Shown piece by piece: positions 36,201 to 44,517 of a DNA stretch of 64,000 bases. Position 1 is the stretch's first letter, and each line of letters starts with the position of its first letter. The DNA is from Chloroflexota bacterium. Its GTDB lineage: Bacteria; Chloroflexota; Anaerolineae; Anaerolineales; Anaerolineaceae. The translations under genes and the position numbers were made by a program. The notes beneath the pieces were generated by a model, which was given only the letters and a program-made list of their open reading frames with translations, was not told the origin of the DNA and did not search any database. The DNA lies in NCBI GenBank assembly GCA_009773005.1, contig WOUT01000009.1, forward strand, positions 1 to 64,000. The letters are read 5' to 3'.

Positions 36201-36339
36201 CGCTATTGAAGGTTCTGCTATTTCACTCTTCCAGGGCGCATCCAAACTGGCAGCCAAAGCTCCAGCGGAACTGAGTTCTGGTGATAAAGTAATCCTACCC
36301 GCACCGGCTGTTGTGATTAGCCGTTTTCCTAAACTGTAA
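33211..36339 (+). CDS. Serine hydroxymethyltransferase fused to aminomethyltransferase GcvT
   Basis: One uninterrupted 1042-aa chain joins two one-carbon enzymes. Residues about 1-450 are serine hydroxymethyltransferase: LIPSEST near the start and Lys265 in TFTTHKTLCGPRG as the PLP lysine. Residues about 637-1040 are the T-protein of the glycine cleavage system: LYEIHKKMGAKIIPFAGWEM, FDVSHMG, SRTGYTGEKMAFELF and GLGARDSLRTEAGLPLYGHEM. Between them about 180 residues (455-635) include a stretch (SGENVRHFVTYCFSSDVEDL, then KVGEYQNTS) that looks like a degenerate GcvT-fold piece. Both enzymes make or use 5,10-methylene-THF, so the fusion could channel it. The ATG has GTAAGGAG seven bases upstream. 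gcvH and gcvP are not in the window. Confidence 0.93.
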   Translation: MTDYLFRGNLADLDPEVQQLTDFETERQFRKLILIPSESTAPMAIRESLGSVFQNLYAEGYPDEETRWMSETEIMDYPARLAYYRRYADPRYYKGVEYADLIESLARRRCAEVFATDKISADQIYVNIQALSGAPANNAVYHALIEPGDAILGMNLLHGGHLTHGSSVNRTGKLYKVSHYNVDPETEQINYEKVEQIAKETQPKVIICGYSSYPWVPDWARFRAIADSVGAYLLADASHIAGLIAAKTIPSPVGYAHVVTFTTHKTLCGPRGACILTTDSTLSKKLDKAVFPGEQGGPHVHVFAALATTFKIAKTEPFVALQQQILKNCKALTNRLIERGLRISFNGTNTHLGNVDCKTVVGPDGTTLSGDMAARILDVAGIVLNRNTIPGDKTALFASGIRYGTPWMTQRGLVEKDMVKVADIIADVLGAITPYSVETRKGPAQRAKIDFKVLEDAKLRVRAICEAAGADLKYSQSGYPHFFYIDDQSQRKDEYTSLDISGENVRHFVTYCFSSDVEDLKVGEYQNTSITTPAGLVEGVLSNVTPSVYRFTFKKGNFGVTATFLRDLSDGYIAFDNDVPRRIPGPIVIEENINEPLVKTDRSLLPSRKPYFIGQQDTIAATLPKFEWTEKESNELFRTPLYEIHKKMGAKIIPFAGWEMPVWYTSVVEEHLACRQAAGLFDVSHMGVFQAEGPHAALFLETVCGNDIGGLAVGESCYTHFLDPQSNVIDDTLVYRRAVDKYLVVVNASNDAKDWAWLTSVRDGKVQIDQHRPWVKTFGTGVILRNLRDPKAGKDMRVDIALQGPKSRDILLALGCDSATQKKVKSLKRTELCETVIGGFDLVVSRTGYTGEKMAFELFIHPEQAPALWDAICKAGEPLGLKACGLGARDSLRTEAGLPLYGHEMGGEMNFGVAEAGFGSYVKIYKPWFIGRDAFIEREKNRAGVVVRFRFTEKGVRMAHNGDPVLDAKGKVVGVVTSCAIDKEGYLTGQAFVENRCAIEGSAISLFQGASKLAAKAPAELSSGDKVILPAPAVVISRFPKL

Positions 36340-36380
36340 TAAATTATTCGATAATTAATTTCTAAGGAGAGAACTTAAAA

Positions 36381-37604
36381 ATGCAGACCCCGTGGGATTA
36401 TCGATACGCTCAGCGAACACAACGGATGAAAGCCTCCGCGATTAGAGAGCTTTTAAAGCTCACCGAACAAAAGGACGTTATTTCGTTTGCTGGCGGGTTA
36501 CCCGCACCCGATGTTTTCCCGGTTGAAGAATTTAAAAGAGCCTGTCTCTACGTTCTTGATAATAACGGCGCACAAGCGCTTCAATATGGATCGACTGATG
36601 GTTATGTGCCGTTGAGAGAAATGATTGCCAGGTACACAAATCGCCTCGGTATCGGAGTGAGTATTGACAATATTATGATCACTTCTGGTTCACAACAAGC
36701 CCTTGATTTGCTTGGCAAGATCTTCATTAACCGTGGTGATCGGGTGCTTGTTGAGAATCCAACTTATCTTGGCGCAATCCAGGCCTGGAATGCTTATGGC
36801 GCTGAGTACATCCCTGTAGCTTTAGATGATGACGGAATGGATACAAGGGTCCTCGAGGATGCTTTGAGAAAAGGCCCCAAGTTCATATACGTTTTGCCAA
36901 ATTTCCAAAATCCAACTGGCGCCACGCTATCTTTGGAACGCCGGCTTCAATTGATTGAACTGGCAGACCAATATGGCGTACCTATCATTGAAGACGATCC
37001 TTATGGTCAGCTAAGGTTTGAAGGTGAACATCTGCCCGCCGTTGAACTGCTGGATTCTCAAATGCGCGAGAAAAACAATGCCTACACTGGCAATGTCATC
37101 TATTTAAGTACATTTTCCAAAATCCTCGCTCCTGGTATCCGTCTGGCGTGGGTGATTGCCCCGACTGAGGTGATTAACAAATTGGTCCTTGCAAAGCAAG
37201 GTGCTGACCTTCACACTTCCACCTTTAATCAGATCATTGCACATGAGGTTGGCCAGCACGGATACCTTGACCGTCATGTGAAACTAATTCAAGATACATA
37301 CCGCGAACGGCGCAACGTCATGTTTGAGGCGCTGGAAGAACAAATGCCGGATGGAGTGAACTGGACTCATCCACACGGGGGACTCTTCTTATGGGTTACT
37401 CTACCTGAGATATTGAATACTGGAGAAATGTTTAAAGAAGCAGTAGCTCAAAAAGTTGCTTATGTTCCTGGTGAAAATTTTTTCGCCTGCGGCGGTGGAA
37501 CAAACACAATGCGCTTGAATTTCTCCTGCTCCAAACCGGAAATGATCAACGAAGGCATCGCAAGACTTGGTCAAGTCGTAAAATCAAAACTGATTCACCG
37601 TTAA
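36381..37604 (+). CDS. PLP-dependent aminotransferase, class I/II
   Basis: A fold-type I aminotransferase (407 aa) of the 2-aminoadipate / aromatic aminotransferase (LysN, MocR C-domain) group. It begins QRMKASAIRELLKLT and continues VISFAGGLPAPDVFPVEEF, typical of this group. PNFQNPTGATLSLERR contains the PLP-contacting Asn. The PLP lysine is in YLSTFSKILAPGIRLAWVI. The C-terminal substrate carboxylate Arg is in NTMRLNFSCS. It lies 41 bp after the glyA-gcvT fusion with its own TAAGGAG, so the two are probably cotranscribed. The amino acid substrate cannot be decided. Confidence 0.9.
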   Translation: MQTPWDYRYAQRTQRMKASAIRELLKLTEQKDVISFAGGLPAPDVFPVEEFKRACLYVLDNNGAQALQYGSTDGYVPLREMIARYTNRLGIGVSIDNIMITSGSQQALDLLGKIFINRGDRVLVENPTYLGAIQAWNAYGAEYIPVALDDDGMDTRVLEDALRKGPKFIYVLPNFQNPTGATLSLERRLQLIELADQYGVPIIEDDPYGQLRFEGEHLPAVELLDSQMREKNNAYTGNVIYLSTFSKILAPGIRLAWVIAPTEVINKLVLAKQGADLHTSTFNQIIAHEVGQHGYLDRHVKLIQDTYRERRNVMFEALEEQMPDGVNWTHPHGGLFLWVTLPEILNTGEMFKEAVAQKVAYVPGENFFACGGGTNTMRLNFSCSKPEMINEGIARLGQVVKSKLIHR

Positions 37605-37610
37605 GTGATA

Positions 37611-37643
37611 AAAAATGGTTCAGGTTTTGCCTGAACCATTTTT
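37611..37643. terminator. Bidirectional terminator between aminotransferase and kinase genes
   Basis: AATGGTTCAGG (37614-37624) pairs with CCTGAACCATT (37630-37640) around TTTTG, with an A-run before and a T-run (ATTTTTTT) after. It serves the aminotransferase on the plus strand and the convergent kinase gene, whose stop codon follows at 37644, on the minus strand. Confidence 0.88.
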
Positions 37644-39377
37644 TTATGCGTATTTCGGTTCCCAGAGCTTAAATTCCTTAAATATCGATCCCCCGATAAA
37701 TTCCAGCAAGATTGAATTATCCGGGATTAATTGAGTATCAATAGGCAGGAACCATTCAAGAAATGCCAATAATCGTTTTGCTTCAACGTATTCCGGTGTT
37801 CCATAGACAACCTGCCGCAAGAGTGGTTCAACCAGCGGTTTTAAGGCCGATAGTTCATATACCAGGGCTGAATTAAATAATTTATTGCCGTTCTCCTGAT
37901 ACGGAAAAATATACTCTTTCTCTCCTCTTTGTACAGATTCCCAGCGTTGAATAGTCTGCTGGGCTGTGTAGCCCCTTTCACGAGCGTCACGCACAATTCG
38001 CCTTAATAGCCTTGTATCTGTTGTGGAAATCCGGTTGTATCTATCCAGATTGAGTTGAGTCAGACAAGAAGCATAAATTTTATATGTTGAAGAAGGATTA
38101 ATATCCGGAAGAAGGTTCGGGTTTAAACCATGGATTCCTTCCAAAATGATCATATGATCTGGTCTAAGTTGGACGACTTCACCAGGAACATTTTTACCTA
38201 GCAAAAAATCGTATTTTGGCAGTTGTACTTCTTCGCCAGCTATCAAACGTTTTAAATGGTCGGCCAATAACCTTGTGTTCATTGCCCCCAGAGATTCAAA
38301 ATTATATTGGCCGAAACTATCTTTTGGTGTTCGTTCACGATCTACAAAATAATTATCCATCTCAATCGGAAATGGAGAAAATCCATGTGCCAATAGTTGG
38401 ACAGATAAACGCTTTGAAAAAGTGGTTTTTCCGGAGGATGATGGTCCTGCAATCAAGATGATTCTAGCTTCATCGGAGCGTTCTGCAATGTGCTGTGAAA
38501 TATCAATGATCTGCAGTTCGTGCAGTGCCTCAGATACCAAAATTATCTCACGGATGTTGCCCGCCTGAATTGAATCATTTAACGCTCCAACTGATTCAAT
38601 CCCAAGTCTCTGCAGCCAATTACCATACTGCCGGAATGTACTTAGAAGTTTCGGATAACTTGGCATGGGTACGATGGTTTTGGGAGAGTTCTTTCGCGGG
38701 AACCGGAGGACAAATCCATCCCCTACCAACTCAAGGTCGAACCACTTTAAATACTTTGTAGATGGGACCATATATCCATGATGGTAATCCTGATGTTCGC
38801 CCAAACTGTACAGAACTAAATACTCCTTCTGTCGGTATTTTAACAACCTTACCTTGTCGATTAACCCTTTAGATTGAAAATAATTAATGACTTCATTCAG
38901 CGGAACCGTCTTCCGGTTAAATTTAAAATCTGCTTCAACAAGTTCAAGCATCCGGTGCTTGAGTAGATCCAGCTCTTTAGTCGATAACTTCCCGATGTCA
39001 GTAACATGACAATAATATCCACCCGCTGATACAGAGTGATCTAAAGTCATTTGGGCATCAGGAAAAAGTTCTTCAAAAGCTGCTTCCAATAGAAAGGTGA
39101 TGGACCTACGATAGATTCGCGCTCCGTCATCATCACCCATAGTGATCAAGCGGATGCGTGAGTCAATTTCAATCGGATATGTTAATTCGCGCAGTTCGCC
39201 ATTGACGACAGCGCCCATGATTGGTGGCGAATCCCATTCCGGCAGCATCTGCAGCAAAGTTTCCAGCGTAGCGCCGCGCTGTCCGGTATAGACTCTGCCA
39301 TCCGGGAGAATAATTTCGATCGTCTTCCGTGGAGATTTGATTCTTCCATTAGCTTGATCTGCCATCTGATTTGCCAT
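37644..39377 (-). CDS. Uridine kinase-like nucleoside kinase with N-terminal TGS/ThrRS-like domains
   Basis: 577 aa. An N-terminal TGS-like domain (about 18-80: IEIILPDGRVYTGQRGATLE) is followed by a region resembling the threonyl-tRNA synthetase editing-type domain (SVSAGGYYCHV, about 115-190). From about residue 290 comes a P-loop kinase of the uridine kinase / phosphoribulokinase family: Walker A IAGPSSSGKTTFSKRL, EMDNYFVDRERTPKD, and MIILEGIHGLNP. The cognate nucleoside is unknown; the class is usually called nucleoside kinase. The start has AAGG upstream. It is divergent from the small membrane protein gene at 39506. Confidence 0.87.
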   Translation of the reverse strand: MANQMADQANGRIKSPRKTIEIILPDGRVYTGQRGATLETLLQMLPEWDSPPIMGAVVNGELRELTYPIEIDSRIRLITMGDDDGARIYRRSITFLLEAAFEELFPDAQMTLDHSVSAGGYYCHVTDIGKLSTKELDLLKHRMLELVEADFKFNRKTVPLNEVINYFQSKGLIDKVRLLKYRQKEYLVLYSLGEHQDYHHGYMVPSTKYLKWFDLELVGDGFVLRFPRKNSPKTIVPMPSYPKLLSTFRQYGNWLQRLGIESVGALNDSIQAGNIREIILVSEALHELQIIDISQHIAERSDEARIILIAGPSSSGKTTFSKRLSVQLLAHGFSPFPIEMDNYFVDRERTPKDSFGQYNFESLGAMNTRLLADHLKRLIAGEEVQLPKYDFLLGKNVPGEVVQLRPDHMIILEGIHGLNPNLLPDINPSSTYKIYASCLTQLNLDRYNRISTTDTRLLRRIVRDARERGYTAQQTIQRWESVQRGEKEYIFPYQENGNKLFNSALVYELSALKPLVEPLLRQVVYGTPEYVEAKRLLAFLEWFLPIDTQLIPDNSILLEFIGGSIFKEFKLWEPKYA

Positions 39378-39505
39378 GTTAACCTTATGGTATTTTAGTA
39401 TAACTGATTATTGGATTGCAGGCGATAAAGAACAAATTAATTCGGGTGGCGCTCACAAACCAAGTTGCCTGTGCTATACTTTTTGCAAAGTTACAGGAGA
39501 CCCTA

Positions 39506-39781
39506 ATGGAGCCAAATTATTTAAATTTAGACCCGGAAGAACGCATCAATAAGATGCTTGCAGCAATATCAATTCTCTTGGGCGCGGCAAGTATCTGCGC
39601 AGGGATTGTCCCGATCATTGGCATAGTAGGCGGTTTATTGGGGTTATTTGCCGGGATAAGAGGTAGAAGATCTGAATCACGGAATATTGCCACCGCAGGT
39701 GTTATCGTCTCTGCTTTTGCCATTTTGATTTCGGTGGTATATGCAATTTTTGTTCAAATCGGGAAAGCCAACATTAATTAA
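39506..39781 (+). CDS. Small membrane protein, two predicted membrane helices
   Basis: A 91-aa protein with an acidic N-terminus (EPNYLNLDPEERINKML) and two hydrophobic segments (AAISILLGAASICAGIVPIIGIVGGLLGLFAG and ATAGVIVSAFAILISVVYAIF) joined by a basic loop (IRGRRSESRN). It resembles DUF4190-type small membrane proteins of unknown function. The ATG at 39506 has CAGGAG eight bases upstream, and an extended -10 (TGCTATACT, 39472-39480) precedes it. It converges with the second MalG gene. Confidence 0.75.
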   Translation: MEPNYLNLDPEERINKMLAAISILLGAASICAGIVPIIGIVGGLLGLFAGIRGRRSESRNIATAGVIVSAFAILISVVYAIFVQIGKANIN

Positions 39782-39794
39782 TTTTTTTCGGAGA

Positions 39795-40643
39795 TTAATC
39801 ACTCGGACTGGCAAACATCATTCTTTCAAGTAATGTTTTTTGCAGGATTAAGAAAATTACAATCACCGGTATCGACATAATAATCAGGAGTGACCCAAGC
39901 ATGCTCCATGGTTGCGCATTACCGCTCTGAACCATGGCATAAATAGACATTGCCAATGTTACGGTATCAGCCTTGCTGACAAAAAGCCAACCGATTGCAA
40001 ACTCGGAATACCCCATAAGGAAAGCGATTAACCCCGCCACTGCAATTAAGGGCATCGCGAGGGGTAGAGATACATACCAAAATGACAAGAAATTATTAGC
40101 CCCATCCAAAAATGCTGCTTCCTCGAGTTCCTTTGACACGGATTGGAAACCGACTCGCATATTCCAGATACAAAAAGGTAGTGCAAAAGTTGCGTAGACA
40201 ATCGTGAGTCCAAGTAAGGTAGTTCGAATCTGCAAGATACTTAGCAGAATATACAACGGTGTCATAAACGCGACTGGTGGTAGTAGTGCTGATAAAAGGA
40301 GTATGAATAATGCCGGTTTTTGACCCGGAAATCGAAAACGAGCAAAAGCGTATGCCAACGAAGCCCCCAAGATTAGAGCAATGGCTGCTGCGCCAATTGA
40401 AACGATCATGCTATTCCTGATTAAGATCAAAAAGTCTACTGACTGGTACGGTTTATCAAGCACTTTGAAAAAAGAATCAATGGCAAATACTTTCGGCAGT
40501 AGCCGAAATTCAGTTGCCCTGCTTAAGAGCGATCCGTCAAACGCCAAACGTGCAATCCCCCAAATAGGCAGGACTACATACAGACCAATTATGACTAATA
40601 TTAATTGCGTGATAATTTGTTTAAACCAAATATTTTTACGCAT
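39795..40643 (-). CDS. MalG-type sugar ABC transporter permease (second pair)
   Basis: A maltose-type inner-membrane permease (282 aa) with six predicted membrane segments. The EAA coupling motif is KELEEAAFLDGANNFLSFWYVSLPLAMP, which docks on the ATPase. It pairs with the C-terminal domain of the upstream fusion protein, whose stop it overlaps by 8 bp. This MalFG pair has no binding protein of its own next to it, so it may use the MalE at 46.7-47.9 kb or one encoded elsewhere. It is the last gene of the locus. Confidence 0.9.
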   Translation of the reverse strand: MRKNIWFKQIITQLILVIIGLYVVLPIWGIARLAFDGSLLSRATEFRLLPKVFAIDSFFKVLDKPYQSVDFLILIRNSMIVSIGAAAIALILGASLAYAFARFRFPGQKPALFILLLSALLPPVAFMTPLYILLSILQIRTTLLGLTIVYATFALPFCIWNMRVGFQSVSKELEEAAFLDGANNFLSFWYVSLPLAMPLIAVAGLIAFLMGYSEFAIGWLFVSKADTVTLAMSIYAMVQSGNAQPWSMLGSLLIIMSIPVIVIFLILQKTLLERMMFASPSD

Positions 40644-42816
40644 AAGTCACACCTTCACCGGCCTTGCTCCATCGATTAAGGAGAATTACGAAACCTATTA
40701 GTATCACTATTGTAATAATATTGAGAACCGCAGAAATCGAAAACTGACCATTAATAAAATATCCGCTGACATTAAAGAAATTATAAGATAGCGTCGCTAG
40801 AGTTGTTTCACCTGTCCGAAACGCTTGAAAAAGATAGAATTGATTGAAAGCAAAAATACCACGAATAATAATCGCGGGTATAAACAGAGGCATGAGCATC
40901 GGCCAGGTTACATAACGAAAAGTATTAAGGGAGTTTGCACCATCTAATGCAGCAGCATCATACACTTCAGTGGGAAGCATTCTTAATCCCGCCGAAGCAG
41001 CCAGCATCATGAATGGAAAGCCATACCAAACTCCTGAGATCAATAAAACAACTAACCTTAGATTTGCAGTTTGTTCCCACCCGTTTAGCCCTGCAAATGG
41101 AAAACTTGAACCATATTGTTCAACTCCAAGGCTTAACCAGCCCGTTGCTGGTGCAAAAATATTGATCCACATTAATGCACCAATCATCTCTGGGATCGCC
41201 CAGGGTAAGATAAACAACGCCTCCCAACCTCTTTTGAATTGAACTCCTCGCTGCCAAAGTAGTAAAGCCACGCCTATACCCAAAATAGATTGTAGAAACA
41301 CAGAAAGAAATGTCCAAAATATATCAAAAAATAAGATGCCGCTCGATTTAATATAATCAAAAACAGGCAAATAAGAAGAAGTACCTATGTAATTCACGTC
41401 TTTTGCACGGAATGGAAATTCCGTATTATCCGGAGGTATTCTCCCGGCTAATCCTCCCCACACCTCTCTGAAAATGCCGCCATTCAACCCATCTTTCATT
41501 GAAACGCTATTAAAGTCCGTCAGAGAAACACCAGCCTGGAATAATAATGGCAGGAGTGTAAAAACCAGGAATGCGGTCAATCCTGGAATTAACCATGGAA
41601 GCGCTTTTTTAAAATTGTTAGGTTCGATGATCTTGATTGAACGATTTTTGTTTTTAATACGGTCATATAGACGAACAACTGGCTCAATGAATAGACCTTT
41701 TAATCCTTCAGAAGCCGTCAAGCATAGCGGTGCAGTGAGAATGACAATATATTGAGGCCATTTCGTCGGCCAAATCAACAGGAAAATTAATGCAACAAGA
41801 ATCCAAATTGCATATACGGGTTGTTTTTTTAACTGCCGAGAGAAACCAAACAAAGCCAATAATGTAATTAGTGGATCAATAGCAATGAGAATTGAGTTTG
41901 GCTGCCAAGCCTTGGGAGTCGTCATTAGCCAGATAAAGGGTTGCCACAAAGGAAACCCAGCGCTCTCTACTTCACTTGCTCCTGATGAATAAGCGGCATG
42001 GTAGAAAATCGTTTCGTTTAGTCTATTAATTGGGTCTGCCCATAAATATGGATCGGTAATAATAAATACCAGAAAAGCCAAAGAGCCCCAAACAAGGATC
42101 TTCGAAATACTCTTCTTTGTTTCCTGGTTTTCAACAGCGGTAATAAGCCAATCGATCACTATAGCAATTCCAGCAACACAATATAAGTACTTGGAAGAGG
42201 CGGTGAGCCCCAGAAATATCGCTGATGGGATTAACCATCCCAACCGAGTTTCTTTTTTAGGCTTATGCTGTTTCCAACGTATATAGAATAGTACTGCCAG
42301 CAGGCTGGTTAAGGCTGGTAATGCCTCAAGCATGATTTGCGAAACGTATTTCACTGTAAAAGCATGAACTGCAAGAAACACTCCCCCGATCGGATTGACC
42401 AGTGCGACAAGACCGGCAGTAATCGTACCGAAAACAGCGCTTGTGATGCGGGCGTTCCTCAAGAGGTCTCTTGGAAGATATCGGTTGGGCTCTGATGTAG
42501 TCGGGTGGTCGCCAATCAATGGTTTCTCAGGCAGCGACAGCAGACTCAAACCAAACACGACCTTTGCCAATGGTGGATGCTCTGGGCGATAATTCGTTTC
42601 CAGAAAAGCGGTCCAATTTCCGGTGCGGAAGATCGTTGTGTATTCCTGCGCGGCGCGCATATAATCATCTTCATCGTAATCGATATTTAAGGTGGTCAAA
42701 GCATTCCATCTCAGCCCCCAAGCCAACAAAACGACGAGAAGCACGCTTATTGATAGAAAGAAAGGTTTAAGGAAAGGTTTATTATTCACAAATTTATATC
42801 CTGTTTTATAGTCCAA
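40636..42816 (-). CDS. Fusion of a PMT/ArnT-like (GT-C) glycosyltransferase domain with a MalF-type ABC permease
   Basis: A 726-aa polytopic protein in one open frame. Residues about 20-385 look like a GT-C membrane glycosyltransferase of the PMT/GT39 or ArnT type: the first external loop has the acidic DYDEDDY (residues 47-53) and the second landmark EHPPLAK (79-85), with about eight membrane segments after. From about residue 403 (KKALPWLIPGLTAFLVFTLLP) it is a complete MalF-like permease. The EAA motif is TEVYDAAALDGANSLNTFRY, and about six segments follow the joint. The start codon abuts the stop of the amylase gene (42817) and the end overlaps malG2 by 8 bp, so it sits inside the operon. 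What a glycosyltransferase would do fused to an importer is not known. Confidence 0.85.
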   Translation of the reverse strand: MDYKTGYKFVNNKPFLKPFFLSISVLLVVLLAWGLRWNALTTLNIDYDEDDYMRAAQEYTTIFRTGNWTAFLETNYRPEHPPLAKVVFGLSLLSLPEKPLIGDHPTTSEPNRYLPRDLLRNARITSAVFGTITAGLVALVNPIGGVFLAVHAFTVKYVSQIMLEALPALTSLLAVLFYIRWKQHKPKKETRLGWLIPSAIFLGLTASSKYLYCVAGIAIVIDWLITAVENQETKKSISKILVWGSLAFLVFIITDPYLWADPINRLNETIFYHAAYSSGASEVESAGFPLWQPFIWLMTTPKAWQPNSILIAIDPLITLLALFGFSRQLKKQPVYAIWILVALIFLLIWPTKWPQYIVILTAPLCLTASEGLKGLFIEPVVRLYDRIKNKNRSIKIIEPNNFKKALPWLIPGLTAFLVFTLLPLLFQAGVSLTDFNSVSMKDGLNGGIFREVWGGLAGRIPPDNTEFPFRAKDVNYIGTSSYLPVFDYIKSSGILFFDIFWTFLSVFLQSILGIGVALLLWQRGVQFKRGWEALFILPWAIPEMIGALMWINIFAPATGWLSLGVEQYGSSFPFAGLNGWEQTANLRLVVLLISGVWYGFPFMMLAASAGLRMLPTEVYDAAALDGANSLNTFRYVTWPMLMPLFIPAIIIRGIFAFNQFYLFQAFRTGETTLATLSYNFFNVSGYFINGQFSISAVLNIITIVILIGFVILLNRWSKAGEGVTYA

Positions 42817-44466
42817 TTATTTATCCCTGGGGATTATCTTGAAAATATATGTCGTATATGGCGCTAATTGAACCAGCGGAACATAATCAGCAGAACCAAA
42901 ATTACTTACCTTTAAGTCTGAAGGGACGCTTTCCCCCATCAGCATCTCCAGTTTATATTCCCCTTCCTTAAGAGTGGATGCATTCCAATTCAAACGATAC
43001 TCATCAATGATTTCTTTGGTCATGTTTACCAGAACAAGGATGGATTCCTTTTTACTTTTGCGCAGAGCAGCATATATTCCCCGGTTTGATACCGACACAT
43101 GGGTATAGCCACCAATCGATAGAACTGGATATTGAGTTCTTAGCCGGATTAATTCTTTGTAATAATTGAGAAGCGAATCTGGATCAGCAAGCTCTGCCTG
43201 AACATTAGCAGCCATATAGTTCTCCCCTAGTTCTCGCCATGGAGTTGTGGTTGTGAAACCAGCATGGCTGTTATCAGACCACTGCATCGGCTTTCGAATA
43301 TCTTCGTCAGGTTTGGTACCTTCCATTCCGATCTCCTCTCCGTAATAGATAAACGGCGTTCCTGGAGAGGTCAACAAGAATGTCGCTGCAACTTTAGCTT
43401 TATCGATGTTTCCACCAACGACGCTCATGACACGATTCTGATCATGGTTCGTCAGGAAAGTCCCAAATGTCCAATCAGGGTTATCTTTTTCTATAAATGT
43501 TACAGCGCTGCCAATCCCTGAGACCGACCCGCCATTGGCGCTGTTCACAAATCCACTTGCCAATTCGAAATTAAAGACCATATCCATCTGGTCGCCTGCA
43601 TAGGTTGCTGCAACTCGTGCATCACTCGCGGAAACCTCACCGACCACAAACGCATTTGGATTAACCTCTTTATAAAATGTATAGAACTGTTTAAACCAGT
43701 CATGAGTGGCTTTGGTATTATCGAGTTTATCGCCTTCCTCGATCAAATGTTTCGCAGCGTCAATCCTGAAACCATCGACACCAATTTCGCTTAACCAGTA
43801 TTCCGTAACTTTTTCCATTTGTTCCGTTACTTTTGGATTTTTAAAGTTGAGATCAGGCATGCAATCGCAGAAATAACCATAGTAATAATTTGATGTCGGT
43901 CCAACCCCTGCCGAATGCCAGCGGTTGCCTTCATTTTCAGGGGACCACACGTACCAATCATGGTATGCCGAGCCTTCCATGGAACTCGCGTCCTTGAAGA
44001 ACGGATGCTGATTTGAGGTATGGTTTAGAACGAGGTCAATGATCACTTTAATTCCACGTTTATGGGCTTCCTCCAGAAAATGTTTAAAATCCGCCAAACT
44101 GCCATACTCTGGATTGACTCCGTAATAATTCAGTACGTCATATCCATGATAGGAAGGGGATGGATGAATTGGCATTAGCCAAATTGCTGTAATTCCAAGA
44201 TCAGTGTTTGTTTCTGGATTCCCATCGTTCAGGTAATCCAATTTTTCAGTGATCCCATTAAAATCCCCGATCCCGTCGTCATTACTGTCATAAAAACTGC
44301 GGACAAAAATCTCATAAAAGACGGCTGTTCTCCACCATGGCGATGAGCTCAATAAAGGCTCAATTTCCTTTACATTTCTCGTTAGTAACTCTCTCGGTTG
44401 AACAACCGTACATCCTGCCATGAGTGTCAAAACCATTGGTAATAATAAAAACAATTTTTTCTTCAT
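42817..44466 (-). CDS. Secreted GH13 alpha-amylase-family lipoprotein
   Basis: A family 13 glycoside hydrolase (549 aa) anchored outside the membrane. Residues 1-19 are a signal peptide ending in the lipobox LMAGC. The barrel has VIDLVLNHTS, GFRIDAAKHLI (nucleophile Asp), VVGEVSASDA (acid/base Glu) and FLTNHDQNRVM (Asp). A C-terminal beta domain ends in YTTYIFKIIPR. It likely cuts alpha-glucans or maltodextrins at the cell surface before import by the adjacent transporter. It lies downstream of malG, with a terminator-like hairpin between, and directly upstream of the fusion permease gene. Confidence 0.92.
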   Translation of the reverse strand: MKKKLFLLLPMVLTLMAGCTVVQPRELLTRNVKEIEPLLSSSPWWRTAVFYEIFVRSFYDSNDDGIGDFNGITEKLDYLNDGNPETNTDLGITAIWLMPIHPSPSYHGYDVLNYYGVNPEYGSLADFKHFLEEAHKRGIKVIIDLVLNHTSNQHPFFKDASSMEGSAYHDWYVWSPENEGNRWHSAGVGPTSNYYYGYFCDCMPDLNFKNPKVTEQMEKVTEYWLSEIGVDGFRIDAAKHLIEEGDKLDNTKATHDWFKQFYTFYKEVNPNAFVVGEVSASDARVAATYAGDQMDMVFNFELASGFVNSANGGSVSGIGSAVTFIEKDNPDWTFGTFLTNHDQNRVMSVVGGNIDKAKVAATFLLTSPGTPFIYYGEEIGMEGTKPDEDIRKPMQWSDNSHAGFTTTTPWRELGENYMAANVQAELADPDSLLNYYKELIRLRTQYPVLSIGGYTHVSVSNRGIYAALRKSKKESILVLVNMTKEIIDEYRLNWNASTLKEGEYKLEMLMGESVPSDLKVSNFGSADYVPLVQLAPYTTYIFKIIPRDK

Positions 44467-44489
44467 TCCATTTGCTCCAGAATTGAAAA

Positions 44490-44512
44490 GACGGCCTCTC
44501 GGCCGCCTTTTT
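44490..44512. terminator. GC-rich hairpin between malG and the amylase gene
   Basis: GACGGCC (44490-44496) and GGCCGCC (44501-44507) form a 7-bp stem (one G-U pair) with loop TCTC, flanked by AAAA on one side and TTTTT on the other. On the coding (minus) strand TCTTTTC follows, so it may act as a partial terminator or 3' stabiliser after malG and lower expression of the three downstream genes. Confidence 0.6.
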
Positions 44513-44517
44513 CTTTG

